A stretch of DNA of 31,872 bases from positions 1 to 31,872 of the forward strand of contig JADJDU010000026.1 in assembly GCA_016702505.1 (NCBI GenBank), written 5' to 3'. Origin of the DNA: Microthrixaceae bacterium. Lineage in GTDB: Bacteria > Actinomycetota > Acidimicrobiia > Acidimicrobiales > Iamiaceae. Shown here piece after piece: positions 23,798-31,872 of the stretch. The position numbers and the translations under genes are program-made. The notes beneath the pieces were generated by a model. That model was not told where the DNA came from. It was given only the letters and a program-made list of their open reading frames with translations, and made no database searches. Numbering within the stretch: the stretch's first letter is position 1; each line of letters begins with the position of its first letter.

Positions 23798-24279
23798 TCG
23801 AACCCCCCAGGGAAAGCCGCCTTCAGAGCGGACTCGTAACCGGCCGCATACAGGGCCTCGACCTCATCGACATGGGCAGCGATCGCATCGTTGATCGCAT
23901 GCGGCCCCTGACCGGCCACACCAGCCGTCCACGAGTTCCCCACCCACGGCGGGGCCTGCCGTGCGGGAGAGTCACGGTACCGCTCAGCCGCATACCAACC
24001 GGTCCGGCGAGACATGCCCCAGAACGCAGCCTTGGCATAACCAGGGCCACCAGAGATCGCCAGACGGGCCGTCGACTGAGTGCCACGGGCCTTGATCGCA
24101 CCCGCAGCCAGGACCTGCTGACGGGTGCCAGAGCGGGCAGCAGACCGCGCCCACTCCGACACCTCCTCAGCAACCTTCTTGTTCGCCTTGCGCTGCTCGC
24201 GGGCCAGCCCCTGAGACGACGCCTTGAGGCCAGCGATCAACTCATCGAGGCCATCGACCTCGGCAGAGACCAGCGCCAT
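23794..24279 (-). CDS. HK97-gp10-like head-tail / tail completion protein
   Basis: ATG 24279 shares a base with the major tail stop. A helical, basic N-terminus (ELIAGLKASSQGLAREQRKA... VAEEVSEWARSAAR) is followed by a beta core (RLAISGGPGYAKAAFWGM) and a helical tail ending FPGGFE. Length (161 residues) and order fit phage head-completion or minor tail proteins of the gp10 type. It lies between major tail protein and chaperone. Confidence 0.65.
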   Translation of the reverse strand: MALVSAEVDGLDELIAGLKASSQGLAREQRKANKKVAEEVSEWARSAARSGTRQQVLAAGAIKARGTQSTARLAISGGPGYAKAAFWGMSRRTGWYAAERYRDSPARQAPPWVGNSWTAGVAGQGPHAINDAIAAHVDEVEALYAAGYESALKAAFPGGFE

Positions 24280-25195
24280 CAGTACGCCGTGTCGGTGGTC
24301 TGGTACTCCAACGTCCACGCCGGATCAGTGCCGTTGTCCAGCACCCGGAACGGCAGAGGCTGTTCGGGTGTGGTGTCCAGACCGACCTTCGGGCTAGACC
24401 CGGTGAGCTGGATCAGCGGGAACGTCGCCCGAAACAAGAAGTCGAACCCAGTCTCGATCTCGGGACCGGTGAAGGTGATGATCAGATCTTCGAGCTCGGT
24501 CCCGGCCAGCCACGCGTCCTGCCACGAATCGGAGTCGTAATCCAGCGACAGCGTGCCAGTCGGCTCCACACGGGTATTCAGCACCGGCTTCTCACGGCCA
24601 CCCGCACAGATCCGCCACCGCTCCATGTCGAGCCCGGTCGGGATCGTGAAGTCAGCGGAGCGCAGGCACTCAGAGTTGCCAGCAAGCGACACCACACAGT
24701 CGATGTCACGGTAGACATGCGACGAAGTGGGGTAAGACGGGGTGACCGACGCCGCCGCAGTGTCGAGCGTCTTGTAGGCGAACGTCGACTTGAGGACCGG
24801 CAGGCCCTTCGCCGTCAGGGCGAGGTTCAGCGACTCGGCCATGCACCCGAGGTAGTCGTGATGATTCACCGTGCCGCCCACATCAGCGCGGCCAGCATGG
24901 ACCGTGAACGACTTGGTGGGGCCGGTCGTGGTCGGGGTGAACGTGTGAACACCAGCCCCAACGACTTCGCCATCAGGTCCAGCGTCAGTACATGCTGACC
25001 ACCACGAGGCACAGCCACGGAGCGGCCCGTCGGGGTCGCCACCGTCGCCGGACGCATCCCCCGAGACTGGAGAAACTCGACGTTCGGGGTGGCGTCATCG
25101 GTCTGGTTCTCGATGCCGCGGGTCAGAGTGGTGGCCTTGGTGCCCCAGGCCACCGCCTCCTCGCCGATCGTCCAGAAGTTGTCTTGGATGCCCAT
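24279..25195 (-). CDS. Major tail protein, frameshifted
   Basis: The tail tube subunit. The N-terminal piece (ATG 25195) reads MGIQDNFWTIGEEAVAWGTK and TPNVEFLQSRGMRPATV; the C-terminal piece (open from about 24881) continues VGGTVNHHDYLGCMAESLNL... WQDAWLAGTELEDLIITF. One base missing near 24943-24948 would join them as TFTPTTTGPTKSFTVHAGRA. The full length is about 305 residues, typical of actinophage tube proteins. It is followed by completion, chaperone and tape measure genes in the usual order. Confidence 0.8.
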
Positions 25196-25196
25196 T

Positions 25197-25433
25197 TCAG
25201 CCCTCCAGGCCGGTCGGGTCGGAGTCGCCAGCGGGCGCGGGCGACGGGTCAGCGGCCTTGGGGGCCGACTTCTTCGCCGGGGCCTTCACAGGCTCCACCG
25301 GCTCGAACGAGCCACCCAGCGACGCCACCACGGCATCGTCCAGGTCGAATACGTCCCCAGGCTCAGGGACGAACGGCGGCACGCCCTCAGGCGCAAAGAT
25401 GTACCCGGCCTCGCCGGTGTAACGGACCTTCAT
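25197..25433 (-). CDS. Small head-tail region protein with Pro/Ala-rich tail
   Basis: ATG 25433 follows GAGAGGAG. The N-terminal half (MKVRYTGEAGYIFAPEGVPP... PGDVFDLDDAVVASL) is a compact beta fold; the rest is Pro, Ala, Lys and Asp rich and disordered. It sits between connector and tail tube genes. Function unknown; similar small proteins flank the major tail gene in many phages. Confidence 0.7.
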   Translation of the reverse strand: MKVRYTGEAGYIFAPEGVPPFVPEPGDVFDLDDAVVASLGGSFEPVEPVKAPAKKSAPKAADPSPAPAGDSDPTGLEG

Positions 25434-25447
25434 CGAAGGCTCCTCTC

Positions 25448-25893
25448 TCAGTTGAGACGGGCGGTCACGTCGACCACCACACGCGCCGTCCCGATCGGAC
25501 CCTCAGGGGTCTGACCGCACGACATCGACTTCTCCGCCACCCACCCGAACAGCACCCCGTCCAGATCCGACAGGGCCGGTTCATCGGCCAGAACGTCCTG
25601 GATCGCCGCCACGACGGCCGACGTGCGGCACAGCGTCGAATCCAGATCACCCCGCCCTGTTATGACCACGATCAGAGGCAGCCGGAACGACTCATCGCGC
25701 ACCTGTCGCCCCGACTTCATCACCGGCCGGTCCTCGGTGGACGACAGTTCATCCACGAACACCATTTCAGGCTTGCGGTGCAGATCCCCGGCCAACCAGT
25801 GTGAACATCCACGCTGCCAATCAGCGACGGATGGACCCGCAACAGCGACACCAGCCGCTCCACGGCAGACCACCACACCGTCGTCTCCGCCAT
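25448..25893 (-). CDS. Minor tail / connector protein, frameshifted
   Basis: ATG 25893 overlaps the adaptor stop. The first piece starts MAETTVWWSAVERLVSLLRV and breaks near 25786-25792; the second continues GDLHRKPEMVFVDELSSTED and ends VVVDVTARLN. Adding one base to the CCGGGG run gives about 148 residues. The pattern (a helical start, then DESFRLPLIVVITGRGDLD and a beta end) fits phage tail terminator or head-tail joining proteins. Confidence 0.65.
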
Positions 25894-26453
25894 CACGCCA
25901 CCCCCGGCAGCCAATACCGGGCACGCACCCCAACCAGCAGCCGGTCAACCTCCAAGAACCCAGTGGGGCGACCAGCAGACCAGTCCGGGGTCGAATACCT
26001 CGTAGTGCCGCCGTCGAAGCTCTGAGCCAACACGTCCCGAGACGTACCGGACCCCGACGCCGCCACGACACGCCCGACGTACTCGGCGCACGCGTGTAAC
26101 ACCTCCTCGGGCGGGGCGTCCAGACCGACCTGGACCGACACCGTGACCACCCCAGGACCAACCGCCACCGACGGATACACCACCGACCCCGAGAACTTGT
26201 GGGTGCCAGACACCGCCACCCCGTCGACCGCCACCGACGTAACGGACCGCACCGGCCCATCCACCGCCAACGACACCACAGGGGACGGAACAGCAACCCG
26301 CACCACCGAGGCCCGAGGCACCATCGGCACCCCGACGAACCGCTCCGCCAACGCCTCGAACTCCGACACCAGCCGGTCGATCTCGGCGTCAGCAACACCG
26401 GACAGCAACGCCATCCGACGCTCACGGGCCTCAGCAGCGGTCAGGTACGCCAC
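25893..26453 (-). CDS. Head-tail adaptor (connector) protein
   Basis: GTG 26453 was chosen because it is just downstream of the previous stop. The 186-residue product begins with helices (YLTAAEARERRMALLSGVADAEIDRLVSEF) followed by a beta section (VRVAVPSPVVSLAVDGPVRS, VVTVSVQVGLDAPPEEV), matching gp6/gp15-like connectors in architecture. It would form the ring between portal and tail. Confidence 0.7.
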   Translation of the reverse strand: MAYLTAAEARERRMALLSGVADAEIDRLVSEFEALAERFVGVPMVPRASVVRVAVPSPVVSLAVDGPVRSVTSVAVDGVAVSGTHKFSGSVVYPSVAVGPGVVTVSVQVGLDAPPEEVLHACAEYVGRVVAASGSGTSRDVLAQSFDGGTTRYSTPDWSAGRPTGFLEVDRLLVGVRARYWLPGVA

Positions 26454-26455
26454 GC

Positions 26456-26665
26456 TCAGCCCCTACGGGTCCGCTTCACGGGCGCAGCCTCGACGGCCTG
26501 CTCCACCTCTAGGGCATCCACAGCGGCCTCACGGGAGCCGACAACCCCGGCACGCACACCGAACCGGGCTAGCTCCGCATCCACCTCGGCCACACGGCCA
26601 GACAGCCCACGCAGCACATAGCCGTCACGCTCCACCAGCAGGGCCGCAACATACGAATCGGACAC
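26456..26665 (-). CDS. Small linker protein, 69 residues
   Basis: GTG 26665 follows GGAGGTGTGTT with good spacing. The product is helical and acidic with a basic end (PVKRTRRG). It is the first gene downstream of the capsid hairpin and just before the adaptor. Function unknown. Confidence 0.65.
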   Translation of the reverse strand: MSDSYVAALLVERDGYVLRGLSGRVAEVDAELARFGVRAGVVGSREAAVDALEVEQAVEAAPVKRTRRG

Positions 26666-26697
26666 AACACACCTCCAACGAAGCGAACATGGTGGGA

Positions 26698-26744
26698 GGT
26701 GTGGGCCTGGGGGGAGGCATCAGCCACCAACCCAGGCCCACACC
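26698..26744 (-). terminator. Hairpin after the major capsid gene
   Basis: GGTGTGGGCCTGGG and CCCAGGCCCACACC form a perfect 14-base-pair stem around a 19-base loop in the 86-base gap below the capsid gene. No U-tract follows. It may partly terminate transcription so that capsid mRNA exceeds downstream mRNA, or protect the 3' end. Confidence 0.6.
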
Positions 26745-26751
26745 AACCGAC

Positions 26752-28098
26752 CTAGAAGGTCGGCGTAACCAGACCGGTGCCACCGACAGTGGCGATGGCC
26801 TTCGGGTAACGCCCGGCCGTGGTGGCCGAGTAGCCGTAAGCAACGAGCTTCACGGTCAGGTTGCCGCCGTTGGTCTGCTCGAAACGCAGCTCACGGGGGG
26901 CACCGTCGCCGTCCTCCCACAGGAGGATGTCGTCAGCCTTCGCCACGATCACCAGGTCCTCATTGGTGCCGGCACCGAGGTCGGTGGCCATGTTGGCGTC
27001 GGTGACGACGGGCAGACCGAACAGCGACCCGACGACCTGCCCGTACTCGGCAGCAACACCCACACCAACAGCGTTGGAGGGGGCGTTCAAGCCGATGAGG
27101 GGACGGTTGGTGGTGTCCACGGCAGCGGTCAGCCAGCCCCACCGGCGGGGGTGCATGAAGATCGCGGTGGCAGGCATGAACCGGTTCGAGTTCACCCGCT
27201 GCACAGCGTCAGCCAGCTTCGGGAAGAACTCGGCCACAGTGGGGGACGCGTCGGTGTAGGTCACGGCCTCGATCCCGGCAGTGCCGGTGATGGCGGTGTA
27301 CACCGAAGTGTCCAGCACGGTCGCATAGTGCGAAGCGAGGTCACCGAACACCACCAGATCGATGCCGACCCCACGCTCCAACGCCTGACGGGAAACGTCC
27401 TGCTGGCCGGCAATGGTCTGGAGAGACACGGCCAGGGTGGTCTCATCGAAGTTGGTTTCCGACACGGCGTCGTTCTCGGCCGCCTGGACGGCGGTGGTGG
27501 TGCCGGTGGTGCCACGCGGGACGTTGAAGGTCATCCCACCAGCAGGCAGCGGGAGCCGACGCACCGAGTTGGCGATCGGGCGACCAGCCCGAGCGATCGG
27601 AGCGAACATGTCCACCAGGTACTGCGGTGGAACCAACGCACCGAACGCACCGGTGCCGACATCGCGGGTCTCCAGCGCCATCCGCTGATGACGCTCCAGC
27701 CGCTCCTGGGCCTGCCAGTCGCCACCGAACTCGGAGCGGTAGGCATCCTGAAGGAACGAGTGCTCACCACCGTCGCGGTACACGACAGGCTCAGCGCCGA
27801 CACGGATCTCAGGGGACCCGTTAGGGGCAGGGAAGCGGGCAGCCACAGCGTCAGCAGCAGCACGGGCCTCTTCGAGCGCAACGAGCTCGGCCTCACGCTC
27901 CTGAAGCTGGGCGAGATCGGCATCAGCGGCAGCGACGGCGGAACGGGCCTCGTTGAACTGTGCGGTCTCGGCATCGCTGAGTGCTGAATCGTCTCGGGCC
28001 TCGGCCGCAGCGATCACCGAATCGATGACGGCCATGTGGCCGGCGCGAGTGTCGAGGCACTCACGGATAGAAGCTCGGATCTGTTCGAGCAGGGTCAT
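26752..28098 (-). CDS. Major capsid protein (HK97 fold)
   Basis: ATG 28098 lies 6 bases after GGAGGT; an earlier in-frame start has no such site. The 448-residue protein has an N-terminal delta/scaffold helix of about 100 residues (LLEQIRASIRECLD... DADLAQLQEREAELVALEEA), removed by the protease in HK97-like phages, followed by the capsid core (GAFGALVPPQYLVDMFAPIA, AENDAVSETNFDETTLAV, RFMPATAIFMHPRRW, DILLWEDGDGAP). Ends at LVTPTF. No frameshift was found here. Confidence 0.95.
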   Translation of the reverse strand: MTLLEQIRASIRECLDTRAGHMAVIDSVIAAAEARDDSALSDAETAQFNEARSAVAAADADLAQLQEREAELVALEEARAAADAVAARFPAPNGSPEIRVGAEPVVYRDGGEHSFLQDAYRSEFGGDWQAQERLERHQRMALETRDVGTGAFGALVPPQYLVDMFAPIARAGRPIANSVRRLPLPAGGMTFNVPRGTTGTTTAVQAAENDAVSETNFDETTLAVSLQTIAGQQDVSRQALERGVGIDLVVFGDLASHYATVLDTSVYTAITGTAGIEAVTYTDASPTVAEFFPKLADAVQRVNSNRFMPATAIFMHPRRWGWLTAAVDTTNRPLIGLNAPSNAVGVGVAAEYGQVVGSLFGLPVVTDANMATDLGAGTNEDLVIVAKADDILLWEDGDGAPRELRFEQTNGGNLTVKLVAYGYSATTAGRYPKAIATVGGTGLVTPTF

Positions 28099-28255
28099 GA
28101 CAGGACCTCCATGGGTCACGTTGGTTGGCACCCGTGCCGGGCGGCGCGGGTGAGTCGTGGCTCAGGTGGACCGCAGGTGGACCGCAGGTGGTGCCCCCTA
28201 GAGGGGTCCGGCGTGCGGTTCGGCGTGCAGCCCGGCGTGGGCCGGGAGTGGCTGC
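28099..28255. other. Non-coding gap before the capsid gene
   Basis: 157 bases without a gene. It contains the perfect palindrome CCCCTAGAGGGG near 28197-28208, the direct repeat GGTGGACCGCA at about 28167-28187, and CCGGCGTGCGG / CCCGGCGTGGG repeats near 28209-28245. It ends with the capsid ribosome-binding site. A promoter or processing site for high capsid expression is possible. Confidence 0.5.
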
Positions 28256-28903
28256 CTAGATAGACAGCCGGGCACGGACAGCCGAAGCCATCCGCAGATC
28301 AAGACCGCGCACCGACGGCGCTGGCACGTCGTCGCGCACCTGGGCGACGGTCGCAGGATTCGCCGGGTAGGTCACCAGCGAAACATCGAACAGTTGGACC
28401 TCGATGATCCGCCGCACGAGGTAGTCCGCATCCCACTCCTGACGGATCACACGGAAAGCGAAGGACATCTCATCGAGATCGCCTCGCTCCATCGCGGACA
28501 GCACCGACGCCACCAGCGGAGACGAACGGTCAAGCGAGGCATCACACCGCAGGCCCACAGCGTCGGACGCCAGCGTCAGCGTCTTAGCGGCCGTGCGTGC
28601 CAGAGGTAGGCCCTCATGGTTCACCAGGAGACGCACGTCGTCACGCTCGACCACCGACTTAGCGCAAGCACCCTCAACGATCACCTCAGACCAGCCGCCA
28701 CGCTCCGGGCCACCAGCCACGTCATAAGGGAACCCGTACACCGTGGCGTACCCCGACATCGACACGCCGCCGTCCTCATCCGCTCGCACCTCGGGCACAG
28801 CGAACCGCCGGGCCTCCACAGTGCGGCCACGCTGCACCACCGACAGAGACGACATGTCACCACCCAGACGGGCAGCGACCACATCAGGCAACAACTCAGA
28901 CAT
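28256..28903 (-). CDS. HK97-type prohead protease
   Basis: The 215-residue serine protease cleaves the scaffold domain of the capsid protein. Catalytic residues are visible: His96 in LLVNHEGLPL and Ser147 in DLDEMSFAFRV, with a likely acidic partner further on. It has the usual fold pattern FAVPEVRADEDGG, SGYATVYGFPYDV and VQLFDVSLVTYPANP. ATG 28903 overlaps the corrected portal stop by 8 bases, so it is translated together with the portal gene. Confidence 0.93.
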   Translation of the reverse strand: MSELLPDVVAARLGGDMSSLSVVQRGRTVEARRFAVPEVRADEDGGVSMSGYATVYGFPYDVAGGPERGGWSEVIVEGACAKSVVERDDVRLLVNHEGLPLARTAAKTLTLASDAVGLRCDASLDRSSPLVASVLSAMERGDLDEMSFAFRVIRQEWDADYLVRRIIEVQLFDVSLVTYPANPATVAQVRDDVPAPSVRGLDLRMASAVRARLSI

Positions 28904-30034
28904 CTGACCCTCCAGGTCCGTTCAGCGCCACCGTCTGGGCACCGACACCGCCAGGCAACGGTGGACGATCCTCATGCTCGCGAGCCTCATCCGGCGTCCC
29001 CAACCGCCACGGATGCGCAACGCCTCCACCTCCGCCTGCGTCTTCAAGTCCACCTTCACCAGCGCCCCGGTATTGACCTTCACGTATTCCGACGGCGGCA
29101 CCATCGAAGACACGAACTCCTCCATCAGAGTCACCCACCACCCCGCGTTATAGGTGAGGTAGTTCAGCGACCGCTGCTCGACGTTCGCGTACGTCTGACT
29201 GTTACCGGACTCGCCACCGATCATCTCCGGCGGCACCAGGAAGAACCCGGCGATGTCGGCCTTGTTCGCCTTGATCGTCTCCAGGAACTGGGACTCCTCC
29301 GGGCTCACCTGGATCGCCTCGTAAGTGACACCCAACCCGAGCACCACCGGCTCACGACCAGACACCGCAGCCCTAAACCGCTCCTTGATCGTCGCCGCCT
29401 GATCCTGGGTTACCGGCTGGTCTGTCGACAGCACCGCCGAAGGGTGAGCGCCATCGCTGAACCACCGGCGACCGAACTCGCCAGCCGACAACCCCAAGCC
29501 CGTCATCGACGCCGCGTACTGCAGCGGGGACAACCCGATAGGCGACCCCGGAACAGTGAACGCAGGCCAATGCACCAAGTCATCACCGACCGGACGGCCA
29601 TCAAGCAACCACTGCACCGACCCGACACCAACCGGCCGAGCCGACATCCTCGACGGAGACAAGATCTCCATCTGCACCGGATACCCCAGCCGGTCACGAG
29701 CCGCCACCAGACCGAACACGTTCCCGGCCGTCAACCACGACATCAGCACCTGACGACGCCACCCGATCGCATGCATGTGCAACCACGGAGCCGACAGCAG
29801 CGGGGACGGCCGCTCAACCTCCACCGGCACACCAGCCGCCCGGCGGTACTGCTTCACCGGCAACGCCGACAACCGAGAGATCAGATCCATACACGACCAC
29901 ACCGCACCCAACCGGAGCGCCTGGTCCACATCCGACACGGCACCATGACCGCCACCAGACCGACGGACACGCTCAGCCGCCAGCACCTCAGCCAGCGACC
30001 CGACAGAACGACGCTCAGGGCGGAACAAGCTCAT
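28896..30034 (-). CDS. Portal protein (HK97 family), frameshifted near its C-terminus
   Basis: The portal ring is the channel for DNA entry. ATG 30034 overlaps the membrane protein stop. Family signals are VDQALRLGAVWSCMDLISR, the portal core (PSRMSARPVGVGSVQWLLDG, GLSPLQYAASMTGLGLSAGE) and SPEESQFLETIKANKADIAG. The first frame stops at 28922 in Arg-rich sequence. Adding one G at 28998-29001 gives GGWGTPDEAREHEDRPPLPG and stop at 28896, a normal portal end. Corrected length is about 379 residues. Confidence 0.9.
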
Positions 30035-30159
30035 GCCCGCACCTCAACCGCGGCGACCAAAGCCACCCCGGCCACCACCAAAGCCAACGGCACCGACCAC
30101 ATCGACACACCGACCACCACAAGGGCGAGACCGAACAACTCGAGCAACACGTGCACCAT
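30031..30159 (-). CDS. 42-residue membrane protein between terminase and portal
   Basis: ATG 30159 follows GAGAGGAG. Two hydrophobic runs, LLELFGLALVVVGVSMW and PLALVVAGVALVAAV, suggest one or two membrane helices. Stop overlaps portal ATG as ATGA. Small membrane proteins occupy this site in many actinophages; their role is unknown. Confidence 0.65.
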   Translation of the reverse strand: MVHVLLELFGLALVVVGVSMWSVPLALVVAGVALVAAVEVRA

Positions 30160-30173
30160 CGGCTCCTCTCCCC

Positions 30174-31646
30174 TCAGTAGACGCTCATCGACACATCAAC
30201 AGCAGGCATCGACACAGCAGCGTGATGGGCCAACACCACAGCCACCAGCGGCGACATGTCATGGTCCCCACGACGATCAATCAGCAGGGCATCCCCCGCC
30301 TTGCGCTTCTCCGCCCACGACACCGCCGACGACAACTCCGGCCGGTCACGGTGCACCACTTCCTCATCCACCACCGCATCAAAGAACCCCGCCGTAGCCA
30401 GCTTCAGGGCGGCAAACGCGACCCGCGTCACCGTGACTCCAGCAGCCTCCAGATCACCGATCAGCGCGGCCGCTGGACCCGCCTCATCAATCACCACCCG
30501 GCGCACTGCCCCATCGGCCACCAATGCGGCCACCTCGGCCACGACCCAGCCGGTGCCGGCGCCAGTCGCCACCACATCGACCCCGATACCACCCTCACGG
30601 CACTCGCCAGCCACCGCCACAGACGACGATGACCGATCCGGCCGCACCTCCACCGCAAGATCCACATCACCGGCCAGCCACCCCGGCCGCCCAGCACGAC
30701 GCCCCGACTCCCCGCTGCGACATGCCGACCAATCAGCCTCAGCGATCACAGACCACTGAGGGCCCAACCCGTTGTCAGGGTCAGGGAAGATCCCGAGCCG
30801 CTCACGAGCAAACTCGGCATCGGTCAGATTCGACCGCTCCACCGTCCCAATGAACTCCTCAGTGATCAGCGACCCGAGCGACGGGTTCCCCTCCAACCAC
30901 GCTCCACGATCATCTAGCGCCCCAGCAACAGCATCGGCGTCAGAAGCATCGACATCGACGGACCACTCGGCGTAAGTGATCTCACCCGCACGACCACGGG
31001 CGATGATCTTCCGCAAAGCATTCGACTCGGCCACCTCCAACGGGGCCGAGCTCGTCCACCACAGCTGCGGATCAGGACGGGCCGACATCGTTGGCAGCAG
31101 GGAACCGAGATCGTTGATGTAGTAGGCCTCGTCCAGGACCACCCGGTCCCCCGAGAAGCCACGACCACCACCCTTCGAGCGGGCCTTGAACTGGAGCCTC
31201 TTTCCGCTGCGAAGCTCGATCCGCTCCTTGCCGTTGCTGTCGTAAATCCCCTTGACCTCGGCCATCAACTCCGGCGTGGTCTCCACCAGAGTCCTGATCC
31301 TGGTGAAGTGCTCCAGCGACGTGTCGAACCGGTGCGCCGTGTGAGTGATCAGATCCACCGCGTCATCGAGGAAGAGCCAGTACAGCTCCGCAGCCTCCAG
31401 CACCCCGCCCTTACCGTTCTGGCGAGGAACCACCAACGCAACCTCGAACGAAGCGCAGAACCCTTCGGCGGTCTCAGCTAGTGCGGCGTCGAGAACCAGT
31501 TCCTGCCACGGGAGCAGCACCAGCCCCGCCGACCTCGCCAGCTCCACCGCCTCCGGCCCCGCGCTTGACGCTGCGTTTGGGCGGCTCAGGAACCGAGGCG
31601 GCACCAGCGGCAGCGCGGCGGTCCTCTCTGCGACGGCGTAGCTCAT
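30174..31646 (-). CDS. terL: Terminase large subunit
   Basis: The packaging motor and nuclease, 490 residues. The N-terminal ATPase has Walker A VPRQNGKG (73-80) and Walker B RVVLDEA (168-174). The C-terminal RNase-H-like nuclease begins DVDLAVEVRPDRSSSS (about 327-342), with further acidic residues in VVIDEAGPAAALI and DHDMSPLVAVVLAHHAA. It is unbroken. ATG 31646 overlaps the small subunit by about 173 bases, unusually long; GTG 31604 (LVPPRF) is an alternative start. It is followed by the membrane protein and portal. Confidence 0.95.
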   Translation of the reverse strand: MSYAVAERTAALPLVPPRFLSRPNAASSAGPEAVELARSAGLVLLPWQELVLDAALAETAEGFCASFEVALVVPRQNGKGGVLEAAELYWLFLDDAVDLITHTAHRFDTSLEHFTRIRTLVETTPELMAEVKGIYDSNGKERIELRSGKRLQFKARSKGGGRGFSGDRVVLDEAYYINDLGSLLPTMSARPDPQLWWTSSAPLEVAESNALRKIIARGRAGEITYAEWSVDVDASDADAVAGALDDRGAWLEGNPSLGSLITEEFIGTVERSNLTDAEFARERLGIFPDPDNGLGPQWSVIAEADWSACRSGESGRRAGRPGWLAGDVDLAVEVRPDRSSSSVAVAGECREGGIGVDVVATGAGTGWVVAEVAALVADGAVRRVVIDEAGPAAALIGDLEAAGVTVTRVAFAALKLATAGFFDAVVDEEVVHRDRPELSSAVSWAEKRKAGDALLIDRRGDHDMSPLVAVVLAHHAAVSMPAVDVSMSVY

Positions 31647-31872
31647 CCTTGCGGCTCACCTCCGGCTCGGCGATGTCATCGAGTGCCCGCAACACTTCGA
31701 GTAGACGGCCAGTCAGAGGCGCTAGACGCTCTCGGTCGTCCTCGCCCACTAGGTCGATCTCGTGAGCGAGCTTGTCCCGCACGGCCTCCAGGGCCTCGCG
31801 GTTGTCCCCGGATCTGACCGCCCTAGCTACAGGTCCGAGGGGTCTTCGACGCGCTCACCACGACCTCCGGGG
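31474..31872 (-). CDS. terS: Terminase small subunit, partial and frameshifted
   Basis: The N-terminus runs off the window. The in-window start reads PGGRGERVEDP in one frame; adding one C to CCCC at 31839-31842 joins it to LGPVARAVRSGDNREALEAV and RDKLAHEIDLVGEDDRERLA. The last part is charged and helical (EVSRKDELRRRREDRRAAAG), then Gly/Ala rich. The helical RDKLAHEID pattern is common in actinophage small terminases that bind packaging-site DNA. The C-terminal end overlaps TerL and may be longer than the real protein. Confidence 0.7.

Noticed and set aside
26143..27987. 614-residue plus-strand frame
   Set aside because: It is antisense to the capsid and adaptor genes with low-complexity composition; the capsid is unmistakable.
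28616..30397. 593-residue His/Arg-rich plus-strand frame
   Set aside because: It is a shadow of the portal and protease genes, with no start signal or domain.
1..31872. tRNA genes, integrase and attachment sites
   Set aside because: No tRNA-like cloverleaf, recombinase motif or att-like repeat was recognised by eye; a dedicated scan is needed to be sure.

Overview
This window looks like a large part of a siphovirus (long, non-contractile tail) that infects a high-GC actinobacterium. The GC content is high throughout, nearly every gene is on the minus strand, and neighbouring genes mostly overlap by 4 bases (ATGA or GTGA), so translation is tightly coupled. A WhiB-like Fe-S regulator, an actinophage-type amidase and an HK97-type head module point to an Actinobacteria host. 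No integrase, tRNA or CRISPR array was seen.

Layout, in the direction of minus-strand transcription (right to left). 31872-26456: packaging and head (terminase small subunit, cut by the window edge; terminase large subunit; 42-residue membrane protein; portal; prohead protease; major capsid protein; small linker). 26453-15200: connectors, major tail protein, tail chaperone-like protein, 1033-residue tape measure, distal tail and baseplate proteins, and a trimeric fibre with YadA-head-like repeats. 15180-13318: lysis block (coiled-coil protein, holin-like proteins, zinc amidase). 13232-13317: bidirectional terminator where the late operon meets a small plus-strand cassette (12537-13231, with a helix-turn-helix protein). 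12209-12536: control region with two divergent sigma70-like promoters, each ending 6 bases before an ATG, which predicts leaderless mRNAs. 12208-38: early operon with small regulators, a 230-base structured non-coding stretch, a RecB/Cas4-like exonuclease, RecT annealase, a block of microproteins (beta-helix paralogues, single-pass membrane proteins, a Gly-Tyr/Asp repeat protein), a RuvC-like resolvase, a DNA adenine methylase, WhiB, a DnaB/RepA-like helicase, a repeat-rich replication-type protein and an HNH nuclease.

A central observation is that at least a dozen conserved genes are split by single-base shifts, mostly at C or G runs. The joined proteins read sensibly and the restored stops fall back on ATGA/GTGA junctions. 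Uncorrected sequencing errors are the simplest cause, although the fibre gene (C5 run) and the methylase (a 10-base insertion in a 42-base repeat) could be biological. Such genes are given here as one CDS spanning all pieces, with the break positions in the evidence.

The most unusual block is 5934-8639: a hexanucleotide array encoding about 35 Gly-X dipeptides where X varies only through the first codon base, next to two paralogous hexapeptide-repeat proteins, one fused in frame to a downstream gene that keeps its own start site.
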